A DNA stretch of 64,000 bases, taken from NCBI GenBank assembly GCA_943369355.1, contig CALRMX020000005.1, positions 124,001 through 188,000 of the forward strand. Direction: 5' to 3'. The DNA comes from UBA7662 sp943369355 (GTDB lineage Bacteria; Bacteroidota; Bacteroidia; UBA7662). The first letter of the stretch is position 1, and every line of letters starts with the position of its first letter. The notes below the pieces were generated by a model. It saw only the letters and a program-made list of their open reading frames with translations. It was not told the DNA's origin and searched no databases. Made by a program: the position numbers and the translations under genes. Shown here one piece after another: positions 8,472 to 17,579 of the stretch.

Positions 8472-11400
8472 CTATTTATTTACAATCCATTTAATCCGAC
8501 TTGGTACACCACCTTCGGCCCTTACTTCAACAAAATAAACACCCTGTTGTAAAGAGGTTGAATTTAGGGTATACTGACTTTGGTTTGCTTCAACAACATC
8601 AGTATGAACAGTTTTACCATTTATATCACTCACAAGGATATAAGTATTCCATTCACCAGTCGAAAAAGTTAAGATACTTGTGGCATTTGTTGGATTAGGC
8701 GATAGGGTAATAGTATTGGCAATAGTCTTCAAGTCATTCACAATCTGATGATTCTCTGGTCGAGTTCTATTCGCTCGACGTGCTTGGAAAAACTGCATGC
8801 ACCCTTGTGTTTCTGCTGCAAATTGATCTACATTTAAATTACCTTGAAAATAAGCCCATTCAGCGTTTAAAATACATTCCCAATAAAGATAATTCGAATG
8901 TTGATTCGCTTCACTGTTCAGAAGCGTATAAATGGCAGTTTCGTAATGACCTGCTAAACGATACAAGAGCACCTTATCAAGAGCATACTTAGCTTTTGTA
9001 TGAGCTTCATCGCTGCTATTGATTAGGTCATCTAAGGTTTGTAGCATGGTTAATACCTTATCGTTGAGCGGCTCAGGTACTGTACCGTACTTGACAGGCA
9101 AAATACCTAGGGAGTAAGCATTACTTAATGCGAAATTCATAGCTTCATTCGCGGTTGCAAGTAATCCTCTACCTTCATCATTCATATTTGTGTAGTTCGC
9201 GGTAAGAATTTGCTTGAACATTTCTAATGCCAACGAATCATTACCTGGTTGATCGATGGTAGTTGAAATTTCGTTTAGAGCTGAGCGAATCGCTTGTTTT
9301 AGTTCTACGCCTGGAAACAGAGAGGAGCTTACAAACCATGTGGATGGATTCGACTCAAGATTTATAGCATTGTAAACATCATTCCACCACGGAGGACTCG
9401 CTTGACCACAACTTACAAATGTAATGTTGGGGTTATTCGATTTTCTAAAAACAGGGTAATAGGTTAGGGGATCTACCCAAATATTACCAACAGATACACA
9501 CGTATGGTCATTTACATACATCACGTTTCCAGAAATTGGCAGGTTACTTGAACCAGACTGAAGCGAGGGATACTGAAATGAACTCTCAAAGGCATTGTTA
9601 TCAGCAGGTAACTCAAAAAAGGAATACTCTTGAAAGCCACCGACTATCGTAGTAAATGTATAGCAAGTCGGAGCTAAAATACCTTCAATTACTGTATTAT
9701 TTCCGAAACTGAAATCGTTGTATCCATTCTGTAATAAAACAGTTCCTGAACTCAAATCAACTGCATAATCACTTGTGAGAATTTTATTTCTTGCTTGATT
9801 CGACATGTCAACAACCGCATGATCGGTAATACTCACAGCATCAAAAGAAGCATTTGAAATTTGGTTACAAGCCATTCGAACTCGAGAAGCCATTCCATTT
9901 GCACTTACACCTATGTAGCTTCTATTGATGGTATTACTTCGCAGGGTAACATTTCCTTGTATCACATCAATACCTATTCCACTGCTTGTACTCCGTTGAA
10001 TCAAATTTCCTGACAATATAATCGGGCTACTATTAGCTCCGGAAACCCTAATACCATTACCATTTTCATTAAAATTTCCACCAACTACTTGTGTAGTAGC
10101 CGACATGGCCGATAAAACCAAAGCAGTATTGTTCGTATTAAAGTAACAACCGGTAACTAGGAGACCGCCACTATGTACTAATAAACCGGTTTGATTGTTG
10201 TTGAACCTATTAGAAATCAAATTTGGTTGATTCAAATTACCATTTAAGTTTATTTCTAAACCTGTTACGGCATTCAAAAACCAATTACCTCTTAGATCAT
10301 GCAAATGGTTTCCGCTGAGCAATAACCCAAGATGCCTACCAGTGCTACCTTCCAAATCAAAGCGAGAATTGAGAAGCGTGGCCTTTGCCGGTGAAACTAT
10401 TCTGCTAGCAACACCAAGCTTCACCTCTCCGTGACGAATTTCAAAAGAGGCTAAGTTAGTAGGTAATACAAGATTAGTATTTGGTGCAAGTTCCATTACC
10501 TTACGTAGATTTCCAACTTCCCCGAGTACCATCTTACTTCCAGGATTGGCCAAAACTATTGCGTTGGGATAAAACTTAACATAACCAATTTCTCCACCAG
10601 GAATTCCAGTAATGCTGAAAGTTGCATTCTCTTCAATAACCAACTTTCCCCGAATTTCAATAAGTGCTGAATTACTTTCCAATACCAATTGAGCCCCATT
10701 CCTAATGATCAATTCAGCGCTCTCATCAATTAATAACATGGCACCTTGTTTTAAAGTTAACGTGCCATTTACAATAATTTTTGCTTTCGTTGTAGCCAGT
10801 ACCATGGAATTTTGGTCTAAAATCATTTCGCCACCAGCTGCAACTTCAATTTGACTTAATCGCGTTGCTTCAATGCTTGAATTGGGCTCTAGTAAAAACC
10901 TGCTACCTGATTCCAATACGAAATGGGTAGGATTAACATGAGAGAATTCCAAACCAAATTGTTCTGTATCCGGATTCTTAAAAATTCTCGATGGCGTACC
11001 ACTCAGGTCAAAAAGAATACTCTTTCCCGACTTTAATACAAGTGTATTCCCGTTTATTGCTCCTGTAGGTGGTACGGTCATATATCCACACCACCGTTTA
11101 TTTTCCCGAACTTCCCTATCATTCATTTTTATTTGGAGCTGCATCATACCATTTGCTTCACTCAGCACCTTCACGGAAATTCCATTTAGAACAACAGGCT
11201 CAATTGAAACTTCTGTTCTATTGTATCTTGGATGAGGTAGAATGGGTGCGATGCCAGACAATCCTAGTTCATCTCCGATAGTGAAACCATCGGTAGACTT
11301 TCCAGTTACTGCTAAGGTAAAATCTGAAGTAGCCGTAGGACTAGACCTTTCATAATAGATAGAGTTATACTCCATATTTGCGGGACCAGAGTTCATTGCT

Positions 11401-13925
11401 GTGACAAACAACTCGGTCTGGTCTATGACTTCATGAAAAATTGTCTCGTTTCCAAATATGTCTGGTAAATTAAAATTAAAAGAAGTATTTACCACACCAT
11501 TCAAATTGGTTTTGAAAAGTCGGGTTTTGCTATAATCAATACCATTGAAGGAAGTAAATTGACCAGAAAACAATAACTCACTTTGATTAAGCAAGTGAAC
11601 TTTAACAATTGTTTTGCTGTCTACGGTAAAACCAGCCCCACTCCAACCCGACAAAACACTACCTGAATTATCTAAAATAGACAAGCCCTTAGTAGTAGAT
11701 GGAGTTATAGCCGAATAATTTCCTGTGACAAGATAATTTCCAGAACCCGGCAATTGCGTTATTCCATAAATAAATGCATTGTTTTCAGGTAGTGTCAAAT
11801 GAGCAAATGTGGCATCGATACTTCCATTTTGATTCAATCGAATCAAATGGTAGGCTATACCATTGATACGAATGCTTCTACCCCCTAACAATAATTTACC
11901 TGCATTATCTAGATGAACAGCTCGTATAGAAGCTATACTTGAAACAGAATATATTTGCTGACTGCTATAGTTATAATCAACCGTCCCTGCCGAATTTATT
12001 TTTACAACTGGTTTAACGCTTTGTCCGTTCACCGTTAAGAATAATACGCTGACTATATAAATATTCCCTAAGGCATCAAATTCGAAAAAAAACTGCTTGC
12101 TGTAATCGTTAACCCCTGATGTAGTATACTGTACTTCTGTAAATGATAGATCTTCGGTCCAGTCTGAATTAAATCGTTTTATTAGTCTTTTTGAGTCTAG
12201 GGCTCTAAAAAAAAGTACTAAGTATTTGTTATTCCATTTCTTTATTAAAAAAACTTGATCATTCGCTTGAAAGGGTAAAGCAGTAACGGCGACATCTTTG
12301 TTATTTTTATCCAATAGTACAAAACGTTCATTAATCAAATATCCATTCATATCGGGGATATTATTCGTTCCTGAACCAAAAGCCAATAATTTACCCGTGT
12401 TTAAAGCTCCTAAGACTTCCACATTGGCTAAACTGCTACTGCTTATCGATCTTTGTGTCGAACTATGACGATTAATTAGTTGTCCATTGCTATTAATCAC
12501 CAAGAATTGCTCACTACTTTGGGAGACGGAAGCGTTACCATCACTAAAAGATTTCTGTATGAGCCCGTCTTCGTCGTAATCGTACAGTATTCCTTGATAC
12601 TTTGAATAGCCCGACATAGGATTATCGTTCTCGACCCAATATGCGTAGCGTGATGGAGCGTAACTAGGCAAACTTGCATCACGCACATATTTAAAATCCT
12701 TATTACCCTCTTTATGTAGATGCCGAATAAAATTGGTTTGGTCGTTATTGACTGGTATCGATTTATTATTCTTCCCTTTGGTCACGTAACCGTACAAGCC
12801 CGGCCCCGGTTGAGTGCCTGGTGGATTTCCAAAAACTGGTTTTTGATCAAAGTCACTTGGATGATTCGCGCTTGTTCTAAGAACTCTACTATGATATTCC
12901 AACCAAAGCTCATCGTCGGGTGAGCCCGGTAAAGGAATACGTACAGCATCGCCTTGTAACATATAATCCCGCAACCATAGGGTAACATCGCCTGTTACTT
13001 CTATGGGGTTGTGCCAACCTAGCCACCAACGTTCCCATGCATTGGCTGTTTCAAATTGTGGCAAATACGAACCCATAAAGCCCCATCCGTGGCTATTGGT
13101 AAAAAAGGTACCATCCGAACGTACATCATTCGCACCATTATAATGCGCGGTCATGTGCGTATGGTGAGCGAGTTCATGTAAAAAGTAGCCTCGCATATTG
13201 TCGAGTGGGTCGTTTAAATTAAACGAAGTAGCTGTGGCCCCCAGAGCCACTTTGGGATTTACACTTGCATTAAAACTAACTCCTGCAAACCCAGTAGTTA
13301 CACCCTGCTCGCGGTACACTACGAATACATAGTCGAGCCAACCGTCTGGGGGGGAGCTCGAATTGTCTTCACCCCAACTTCCACCTTTCCTTGACCGCCG
13401 GTCGAAATTACTCCAAGGGTAATTGGCATAGGCAGGGTTGTTGATGATTTGATTGAGTGCAAGTTGCTGTGAATTACCAGTTCTGGCAGAAGCGGGCAAA
13501 ATAATCATCTCTGGAAAAACCTCACCCGTTACATTAAAGGTGCCCTTAGACATGATCGAAAACCAATTGCTTAAGTTTTTCTTTTGCCCAATTGTAGCAG
13601 TGGTTTTATCGAAAAGATCATTACTCTCCCCCTTAGCCCAATTCGGTAAATCGTTAGGGGCCCAATATAATTGTGCATTAGGATTGTTAGGAGAACGATA
13701 ATCGAATATTGTATTCGTATTATCATCGAACGAAATAAACAACACTAAAACATGCAGTTCGCCCTTGGGGGTAATGGCATCACCATTCGAACTCAGGCTG
13801 CCCGAAGACAGTGTATTCGTTTGAGGCGATGGTTCATGATTACAAATGAAACCCGGAAATATTGATGTTTGAGCATTAGTTAGCTCAACCATAAACACTA
13901 ATAAACAACTAAAAAAAATCCTCAT
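8472..13925 (-). CDS. Secreted multidomain protein: M6-like metalloprotease, DUF5122 propeller, beta-helix, T9SS sorting domain
   Basis: 1817 residues, the longest gene here. Residues 1-18 are a signal peptide. Residues about 50-400 resemble the M6 (immune inhibitor A) peptidases: DGWLDYVFVVYREQG at 194-208, the zinc motif HELAH at 250-254, then GWGFMGS and WERWWLGWHNP. Residues about 500-830 contain repeats of the DUF5122 (delta-60) type, such as LDNAGKLLLGG and LNQNGSIDATF. Residues about 1000-1410 are short repetitive beta turns typical of a right-handed parallel beta-helix. The last 80 residues (LSPNPTNATSILTFS to GVYFVEV) are a type A T9SS sorting domain, so the protein is probably exported and surface-attached. 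Its ATG lies four bases past the stop of the 13929 gene. The coding DNA is AT-rich. Confidence 0.85.
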   Translation of the reverse strand: MRIFFSCLLVFMVELTNAQTSIFPGFICNHEPSPQTNTLSSGSLSSNGDAITPKGELHVLVLFISFDDNTNTIFDYRSPNNPNAQLYWAPNDLPNWAKGESNDLFDKTTATIGQKKNLSNWFSIMSKGTFNVTGEVFPEMIILPASARTGNSQQLALNQIINNPAYANYPWSNFDRRSRKGGSWGEDNSSSPPDGWLDYVFVVYREQGVTTGFAGVSFNASVNPKVALGATATSFNLNDPLDNMRGYFLHELAHHTHMTAHYNGANDVRSDGTFFTNSHGWGFMGSYLPQFETANAWERWWLGWHNPIEVTGDVTLWLRDYMLQGDAVRIPLPGSPDDELWLEYHSRVLRTSANHPSDFDQKPVFGNPPGTQPGPGLYGYVTKGKNNKSIPVNNDQTNFIRHLHKEGNKDFKYVRDASLPSYAPSRYAYWVENDNPMSGYSKYQGILYDYDEDGLIQKSFSDGNASVSQSSEQFLVINSNGQLINRHSSTQRSISSSSLANVEVLGALNTGKLLAFGSGTNNIPDMNGYLINERFVLLDKNNKDVAVTALPFQANDQVFLIKKWNNKYLVLFFRALDSKRLIKRFNSDWTEDLSFTEVQYTTSGVNDYSKQFFFEFDALGNIYIVSVLFLTVNGQSVKPVVKINSAGTVDYNYSSQQIYSVSSIASIRAVHLDNAGKLLLGGRSIRINGIAYHLIRLNQNGSIDATFAHLTLPENNAFIYGITQLPGSGNYLVTGNYSAITPSTTKGLSILDNSGSVLSGWSGAGFTVDSKTIVKVHLLNQSELLFSGQFTSFNGIDYSKTRLFKTNLNGVVNTSFNFNLPDIFGNETIFHEVIDQTELFVTAMNSGPANMEYNSIYYERSSPTATSDFTLAVTGKSTDGFTIGDELGLSGIAPILPHPRYNRTEVSIEPVVLNGISVKVLSEANGMMQLQIKMNDREVRENKRWCGYMTVPPTGAINGNTLVLKSGKSILFDLSGTPSRIFKNPDTEQFGLEFSHVNPTHFVLESGSRFLLEPNSSIEATRLSQIEVAAGGEMILDQNSMVLATTKAKIIVNGTLTLKQGAMLLIDESAELIIRNGAQLVLESNSALIEIRGKLVIEENATFSITGIPGGEIGYVKFYPNAIVLANPGSKMVLGEVGNLRKVMELAPNTNLVLPTNLASFEIRHGEVKLGVASRIVSPAKATLLNSRFDLEGSTGRHLGLLLSGNHLHDLRGNWFLNAVTGLEINLNGNLNQPNLISNRFNNNQTGLLVHSGGLLVTGCYFNTNNTALVLSAMSATTQVVGGNFNENGNGIRVSGANSSPIILSGNLIQRSTSSGIGIDVIQGNVTLRSNTINRSYIGVSANGMASRVRMACNQISNASFDAVSITDHAVVDMSNQARNKILTSDYAVDLSSGTVLLQNGYNDFSFGNNTVIEGILAPTCYTFTTIVGGFQEYSFFELPADNNAFESSFQYPSLQSGSSNLPISGNVMYVNDHTCVSVGNIWVDPLTYYPVFRKSNNPNITFVSCGQASPPWWNDVYNAINLESNPSTWFVSSSLFPGVELKQAIRSALNEISTTIDQPGNDSLALEMFKQILTANYTNMNDEGRGLLATANEAMNFALSNAYSLGILPVKYGTVPEPLNDKVLTMLQTLDDLINSSDEAHTKAKYALDKVLLYRLAGHYETAIYTLLNSEANQHSNYLYWECILNAEWAYFQGNLNVDQFAAETQGCMQFFQARRANRTRPENHQIVNDLKTIANTITLSPNPTNATSILTFSTGEWNTYILVSDINGKTVHTDVVEANQSQYTLNSTSLQQGVYFVEVRAEGGVPSRIKWIVNK

Positions 13926-13928
13926 AGC

Positions 13929-15248
13929 TTAATATTTAATAAGTTTGGTTGTTACTCTTACATGTTCGGCCTCCAGCACCAGCACATACATCCCTGCGGG
14001 TATCCCTGCCAGCGAGAGTGGATACCGTTGGGTGCCCGTTTCGGTAAGCTGCCAGCTCCAACTGTGTAGCTGCTGACCGCTGAGGGTGCTCAAGCGCAGT
14101 TGAGCTGTGCCGGTGAATTGGGCATCGTATTCCACTACCAAATCGTCGGCTACCGGGTTAGGAAACAACCTCAGGCTCGCGGGTTTTGGTGGGGCTTCGG
14201 GTTTGCTGAATACCACCCCCTTGGGATTATAGACCACCAAGCCGTTATTGGTGCCTATCCAGGTATTGCCCAAAGCATCAAACTCAATCGCCGAAACTTC
14301 ATTCCCTACCATAAATGCGTCGCCCACATTAAAGGCCTGCCAACGGCCCTCGTGGTATCGGGCTATTCCGTCTAACGATCCTACCCATATGCTGCCATCA
14401 ACCGGATTGCGTTTGATATGGCCAATGTAGTTGCTGCGTATGCCCATTTGCTCGCGACGGATGATTTTCACCTTCCGACCGTCCCACACCCCAATTCCGC
14501 TTTTCGATTCGTTTTGCCCGGGCAACAAGAACGCAAACCACAACTTTCCACCCAATCCGTTGGTCGCAAATCGGTCGGGCTCCAACAACATGGCGTTGAT
14601 GTTGGCGTAGCTCAGGTCTACCGAGTCGATGGTTGTAAGCAAAGGACTAAAATTTACTCCATCGTAGGCATAGATGCCGTTATCGGCCGTGCCCAACAAA
14701 CAATAGCCCGGCACCCCCCAATACATACTATAAAAAGGAATAGTTGTCTTTAACACATTACAGTCGCCAGTGTGATTAACAAACTGTAAGCTATCGACTA
14801 ATATCGCTAAACCCGAGTCTGTATTATGCAAATTATAATAAATTCTACTTTTATAACAATGTTCAAGACTTTTGATTTCGTCGTTGACAATGGTTTGCAT
14901 GTTAAAACTAGATGATGAATGAAAAAATCCAAAAAAAGCGGTGTCACCGGGAATTACCGAAATCATGCTGATACATGCCCCCGAGGCATACGGCCATATC
15001 TTCCATTCGGTGCTATCGAATCGTGCCACCGCTGCACCCGTACGGGCACCAAACTGTTGGCAAAACACCACCCATTTACGGCCCTTTTCATCGATGGCCA
15101 CATCCGTCACATAATCGAACGGAATGGGCGACATATGGCTCTGCCAAATGATCCATCGTGGTGGTGTTTGCGCCGGGTCGCGGTACTGCGCTTGCAAACT
15201 TTGTGCGCTCAACAAGCAGAAAACCAAAACGATTAACAACCGATTCAT
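13929..15248 (-). CDS. Secreted propeller protein with T9SS sorting domain, copy 1
   Basis: 439 residues with a signal peptide (1-20, ending QSLQAQ). Residues about 40-345 contain periodic blades resembling the two-component-regulator propeller repeat (VTDVAIDEKGRKWVVF, GSIWVGSLDGIARYHEGRW, ALGNTWIGTNNGLVVYNP). The C-terminal 75 residues (LRLFPNPVADDLVVEY to GMYVLVLE) are a type A T9SS sorting domain. The protein is nearly identical to the neighbour at 15329-16648 except in residues about 133-171 and the last 14 residues, where this copy ends VRVTTKLIKY instead of SSYQKLVVQ. It is probably exported and anchored on the surface. No enzymatic motif is visible, and the propeller may bind a ligand. 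Confidence 0.85.
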   Translation of the reverse strand: MNRLLIVLVFCLLSAQSLQAQYRDPAQTPPRWIIWQSHMSPIPFDYVTDVAIDEKGRKWVVFCQQFGARTGAAVARFDSTEWKIWPYASGACISMISVIPGDTAFFGFFHSSSSFNMQTIVNDEIKSLEHCYKSRIYYNLHNTDSGLAILVDSLQFVNHTGDCNVLKTTIPFYSMYWGVPGYCLLGTADNGIYAYDGVNFSPLLTTIDSVDLSYANINAMLLEPDRFATNGLGGKLWFAFLLPGQNESKSGIGVWDGRKVKIIRREQMGIRSNYIGHIKRNPVDGSIWVGSLDGIARYHEGRWQAFNVGDAFMVGNEVSAIEFDALGNTWIGTNNGLVVYNPKGVVFSKPEAPPKPASLRLFPNPVADDLVVEYDAQFTGTAQLRLSTLSGQQLHSWSWQLTETGTQRYPLSLAGIPAGMYVLVLEAEHVRVTTKLIKY

Positions 15249-15328
15249 GTAGGGAAGTTACAGCTTGTTTTGTTCTTTGCAAACATTACATATAAATAAA
15301 ATTGTGCTGGCTATCCATCGGATACCCC

Positions 15329-16648
15329 CTACTGCACCACCAACTTTTGGTAGGAGCTGGTTTGTTCCGTTTCCAGCACCAGCACATACATCCCTGCAGG
15401 TATTCCTGCCAGCGCGAGTGGATACCGTTGGGTGCCCGTTTCGGTAAGCTGCCAGCTCCAGCTGTGTAGCTGCTGACCGCTGAGGGTGCTCAAGCGCAGT
15501 TGGGCCGTGCCGGTGAATTGGGCATCGTATTCCACCACCAAATCGTCGGCTACCGGGTTAGGAAACAACCTCAGGCTCGCGGGTTTTGGTGGGGCTTCGG
15601 GTTTGCTGAATACCACCCCCTTAGGATTATAGACCACCAAGCCGTTATTGGTGCCTATCCAGGTATTGCCCAAAGCATCAAACTCAATCGCCGAAACTTC
15701 ATTCCCTACCATAAATGCGTCGCCTACATTAAAGGCCTGCCAACGGCCCTCGTGGTATCGGGCTATTCCGTTTAACGATCCTACCCATATGCTGCCATCT
15801 ACCGGATTGCGTTTGATATGGCCAATGAAGTTGCTGCGTATGCCCATTTGCTCGCGACGGATGATTTTCACCTTCCGACCGTCCCACACCCCAATTCCGC
15901 TTTTCGATTCGTTTTGCCCGGGCAACAAGAAAGCAAACCACAATTTTCCGCCCAAACCGTTGGTCGCAAATCGGTCGGGCTCCAACAACATGGCGTTGAT
16001 GTTGGCGTAGCTCAGGTCTACCGAGTCGATGGTTGTAAGCAAAGGACTAAAATTTACTCCATCGTAGGCATAGATGCCGTTATTGGCCGTGCCCAACAAA
16101 CAATTGCCCGGAACACCCCAATACATGCTGTAAAAAGTAATGCTTGTATTTAGTTTTTCACAATCGCCCAAGTCGTTCAAAAGCTGCAACCGGTAGTCAA
16201 GTATCGCTAAGCCTGTATCACTACGATGCACATCAAGGTATTGTGTGCTTCTATAACAATGTTCAAGACTTTTGATTTCGTCGTTGACAATGGTTTGCAT
16301 GTTAAAACTAGATGATGGATGAAAAAATCCGAAAAAAGCGGTGTCACCGGGTATTACCGAAATCATGTTGATACATGCCCACGGGCCATACGGCCATATC
16401 TTCCATTCGGTGCTATCGAATCGTGCCACCGCTCCACCCGTACGGGCACCAAACTGTTGGCAAAACACCACCCACTTACGGCCCTTTTCATCGATGGCCA
16501 CATCCGTCACATAATCGAACGGAATGGGCGACATATGGCTCTGCCAAATGATCCATCGTGGTGGATTTTGGGCCGGGTCGCGGTACTGCGCTTGCAAACT
16601 TTGTGCGCTCAACAAGCCAAAAACCAAAACGATTAACAACCGATTCAT
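15329..16648 (-). CDS. Secreted propeller protein with T9SS sorting domain, copy 2
   Basis: 439 residues with the same layout as copy 1: signal peptide, propeller blades, and a type A T9SS sorting domain starting LRLFPNPVADD. Outside the patch at residues about 133-171, only scattered single-residue differences separate the two (for example C11G, T28N, D/N and Y/F changes). Its last residues (SSYQKLVVQ) are shared with the 3' stub at 16727, so the ancestral 3' end is the one seen here and copy 1 has an exchanged tail. The 80-base spacer to copy 1 has no terminator, so the copies and the 1817-residue gene may be co-transcribed. Confidence 0.85.
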   Translation of the reverse strand: MNRLLIVLVFGLLSAQSLQAQYRDPAQNPPRWIIWQSHMSPIPFDYVTDVAIDEKGRKWVVFCQQFGARTGGAVARFDSTEWKIWPYGPWACINMISVIPGDTAFFGFFHPSSSFNMQTIVNDEIKSLEHCYRSTQYLDVHRSDTGLAILDYRLQLLNDLGDCEKLNTSITFYSMYWGVPGNCLLGTANNGIYAYDGVNFSPLLTTIDSVDLSYANINAMLLEPDRFATNGLGGKLWFAFLLPGQNESKSGIGVWDGRKVKIIRREQMGIRSNFIGHIKRNPVDGSIWVGSLNGIARYHEGRWQAFNVGDAFMVGNEVSAIEFDALGNTWIGTNNGLVVYNPKGVVFSKPEAPPKPASLRLFPNPVADDLVVEYDAQFTGTAQLRLSTLSGQQLHSWSWQLTETGTQRYPLALAGIPAGMYVLVLETEQTSSYQKLVVQ

Positions 16649-16726
16649 GCAGGGAAGTTACAGTTTGTTTTGTTATTTGCAAACATTACATATAAATAAA
16701 ATTGTGCTGACTATCAATCGGATACC

Positions 16727-16876
16727 CTACTGCACCACCAACTTTTGGTAGGAGCTGGTTTGGCCCGTTTCCAGCACCAGCACATACATCCCTGCGGGTA
16801 TCCCTGCCAGCGAAAGTGGATACCGTTGTGTACCCGTTTCGGTAAGCTGCCAGCTCCAGTTGTGTAGCTGCTGGCC
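16727..16876 (-). pseudogene. 3' stub of a third T9SS propeller gene
   Basis: Reading from 16876 to the TAG at 16727-16729 gives the last roughly 50 residues of the 439-residue proteins (GQQLHNWSWQLTETGTQRY, then GMYVLVLETGQ and KLVVQ). The homology starts abruptly ten bases past the response-regulator stop at 16887, with no signal peptide or propeller part. A longer open frame reaching 16987 only reads out of frame through the regulator gene. The stub is most simply the leftover of a recombination between tandem copies, or of insertion of the regulator/kinase pair into a repeat array. Confidence 0.85.
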
Positions 16877-16886
16877 AAGTTGATTG

Positions 16887-17579
16887 TTATTCTGGCATAT
16901 GCAGAATAAAACCGACTTTAAACACTGTTTCAATTTGTACCCTAGCATCTTGCTGTAGGTACTTTCGCAATTTGGCGATAAACACATCTAAACTGCGCCC
17001 AAAAAAATAATCGTTACTTCCCCAGATATCTATCAGCAATTTTTCTCTTTTAACAATTTGATTTCGATGCTCATAGAGACACTTCAAAATGGCGCTTTCT
17101 TTAGCAGTAATCCGTTTAATTCCACTTGTTGAAGTCAACGATAAATTTTCAAAATCGATATTAAAACTACCCATTGCAACAACAGCGATATTTATCTTAT
17201 GCTCACTCAACCTTCTTTTTACTGCCTTAATTTTCCATTGTAACTCATCAAAATCAAACGGCTTTGTTATGTAGTCGTCGGCACCAATCGCATACGCAGT
17301 GAGTTTATCGATTTTTTGTCCTTTAGCAGTAATAAAAAGAATAGGGGCATGGGTATTTATTGCCCGAATAGTTTTAGCCAGACTAAAACCATCTAGTTTA
17401 GGCAGCATGACATCTAAAACGTAAAAGTCAAAATGTCTTTCCTTAATTTTCAGCAGTGCCTCTTCCCCATTTTGAATCAGAACAACATTTAAATCATCTG
17501 TTGCTAAAGCGTCGACTAATAAGGGGCCTAAACTAGGGTCGTCCTCAACAACAAGCAGATTAAGAATAGTGTTATTCAT
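16887..17579 (-). CDS. OmpR-family response regulator
   Basis: 230 residues. The receiver domain (about 8-122) has the acidic pair E12/D13, the phosphoacceptor D56 in VLDVMLP, and the lysine of TKPFD. The C-terminal winged helix (about 130-228) includes RITAKESAILKCLYEH and the end strand TVFKVGFILHM. It would be phosphorylated by the kinase encoded just upstream and bind DNA. Its ATG overlaps the kinase stop by eight bases (ATGAATAA). Its coding DNA is AT-rich like the kinase and the 1817-residue gene. Position suggests, without proof, control of the secreted-protein genes downstream. Confidence 0.93.
   Translation of the reverse strand: MNNTILNLLVVEDDPSLGPLLVDALATDDLNVVLIQNGEEALLKIKERHFDFYVLDVMLPKLDGFSLAKTIRAINTHAPILFITAKGQKIDKLTAYAIGADDYITKPFDFDELQWKIKAVKRRLSEHKINIAVVAMGSFNIDFENLSLTSTSGIKRITAKESAILKCLYEHRNQIVKREKLLIDIWGSNDYFFGRSLDVFIAKLRKYLQQDARVQIETVFKVGFILHMPE

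Larger units (their letters stand above)
13973..16876. repeat. Tandem direct repeat, 1,400-base unit, two full copies plus a stub
   Basis: Bases about 13973-15328 repeat at an offset of 1,400 as about 15373-16728, covering nearly the whole 439-codon gene and the 80-base spacer. A third, 3'-end copy follows at 16727-16876. The spacers share the same AT-rich stretch (ACATATAAATAAAATTGTGC). Similarity is interrupted in one block of about 110-120 bases (14736-14852 against 16136-16252) and at the extreme 3' end of copy 1. Confidence 0.9.

Noticed and set aside
8472..13925. Metzincin-type zinc motif in HELAHHTHMTAH
   Set aside because: The third histidine is one residue too far and the glycine is missing; the surrounding sequence fits the M6 pattern better.
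16727..16987. An 86-codon minus-strand frame as an independent gene
   Set aside because: Its first half is an out-of-frame reading of the response regulator; only the part from 16876 down is homologous to the T9SS proteins.
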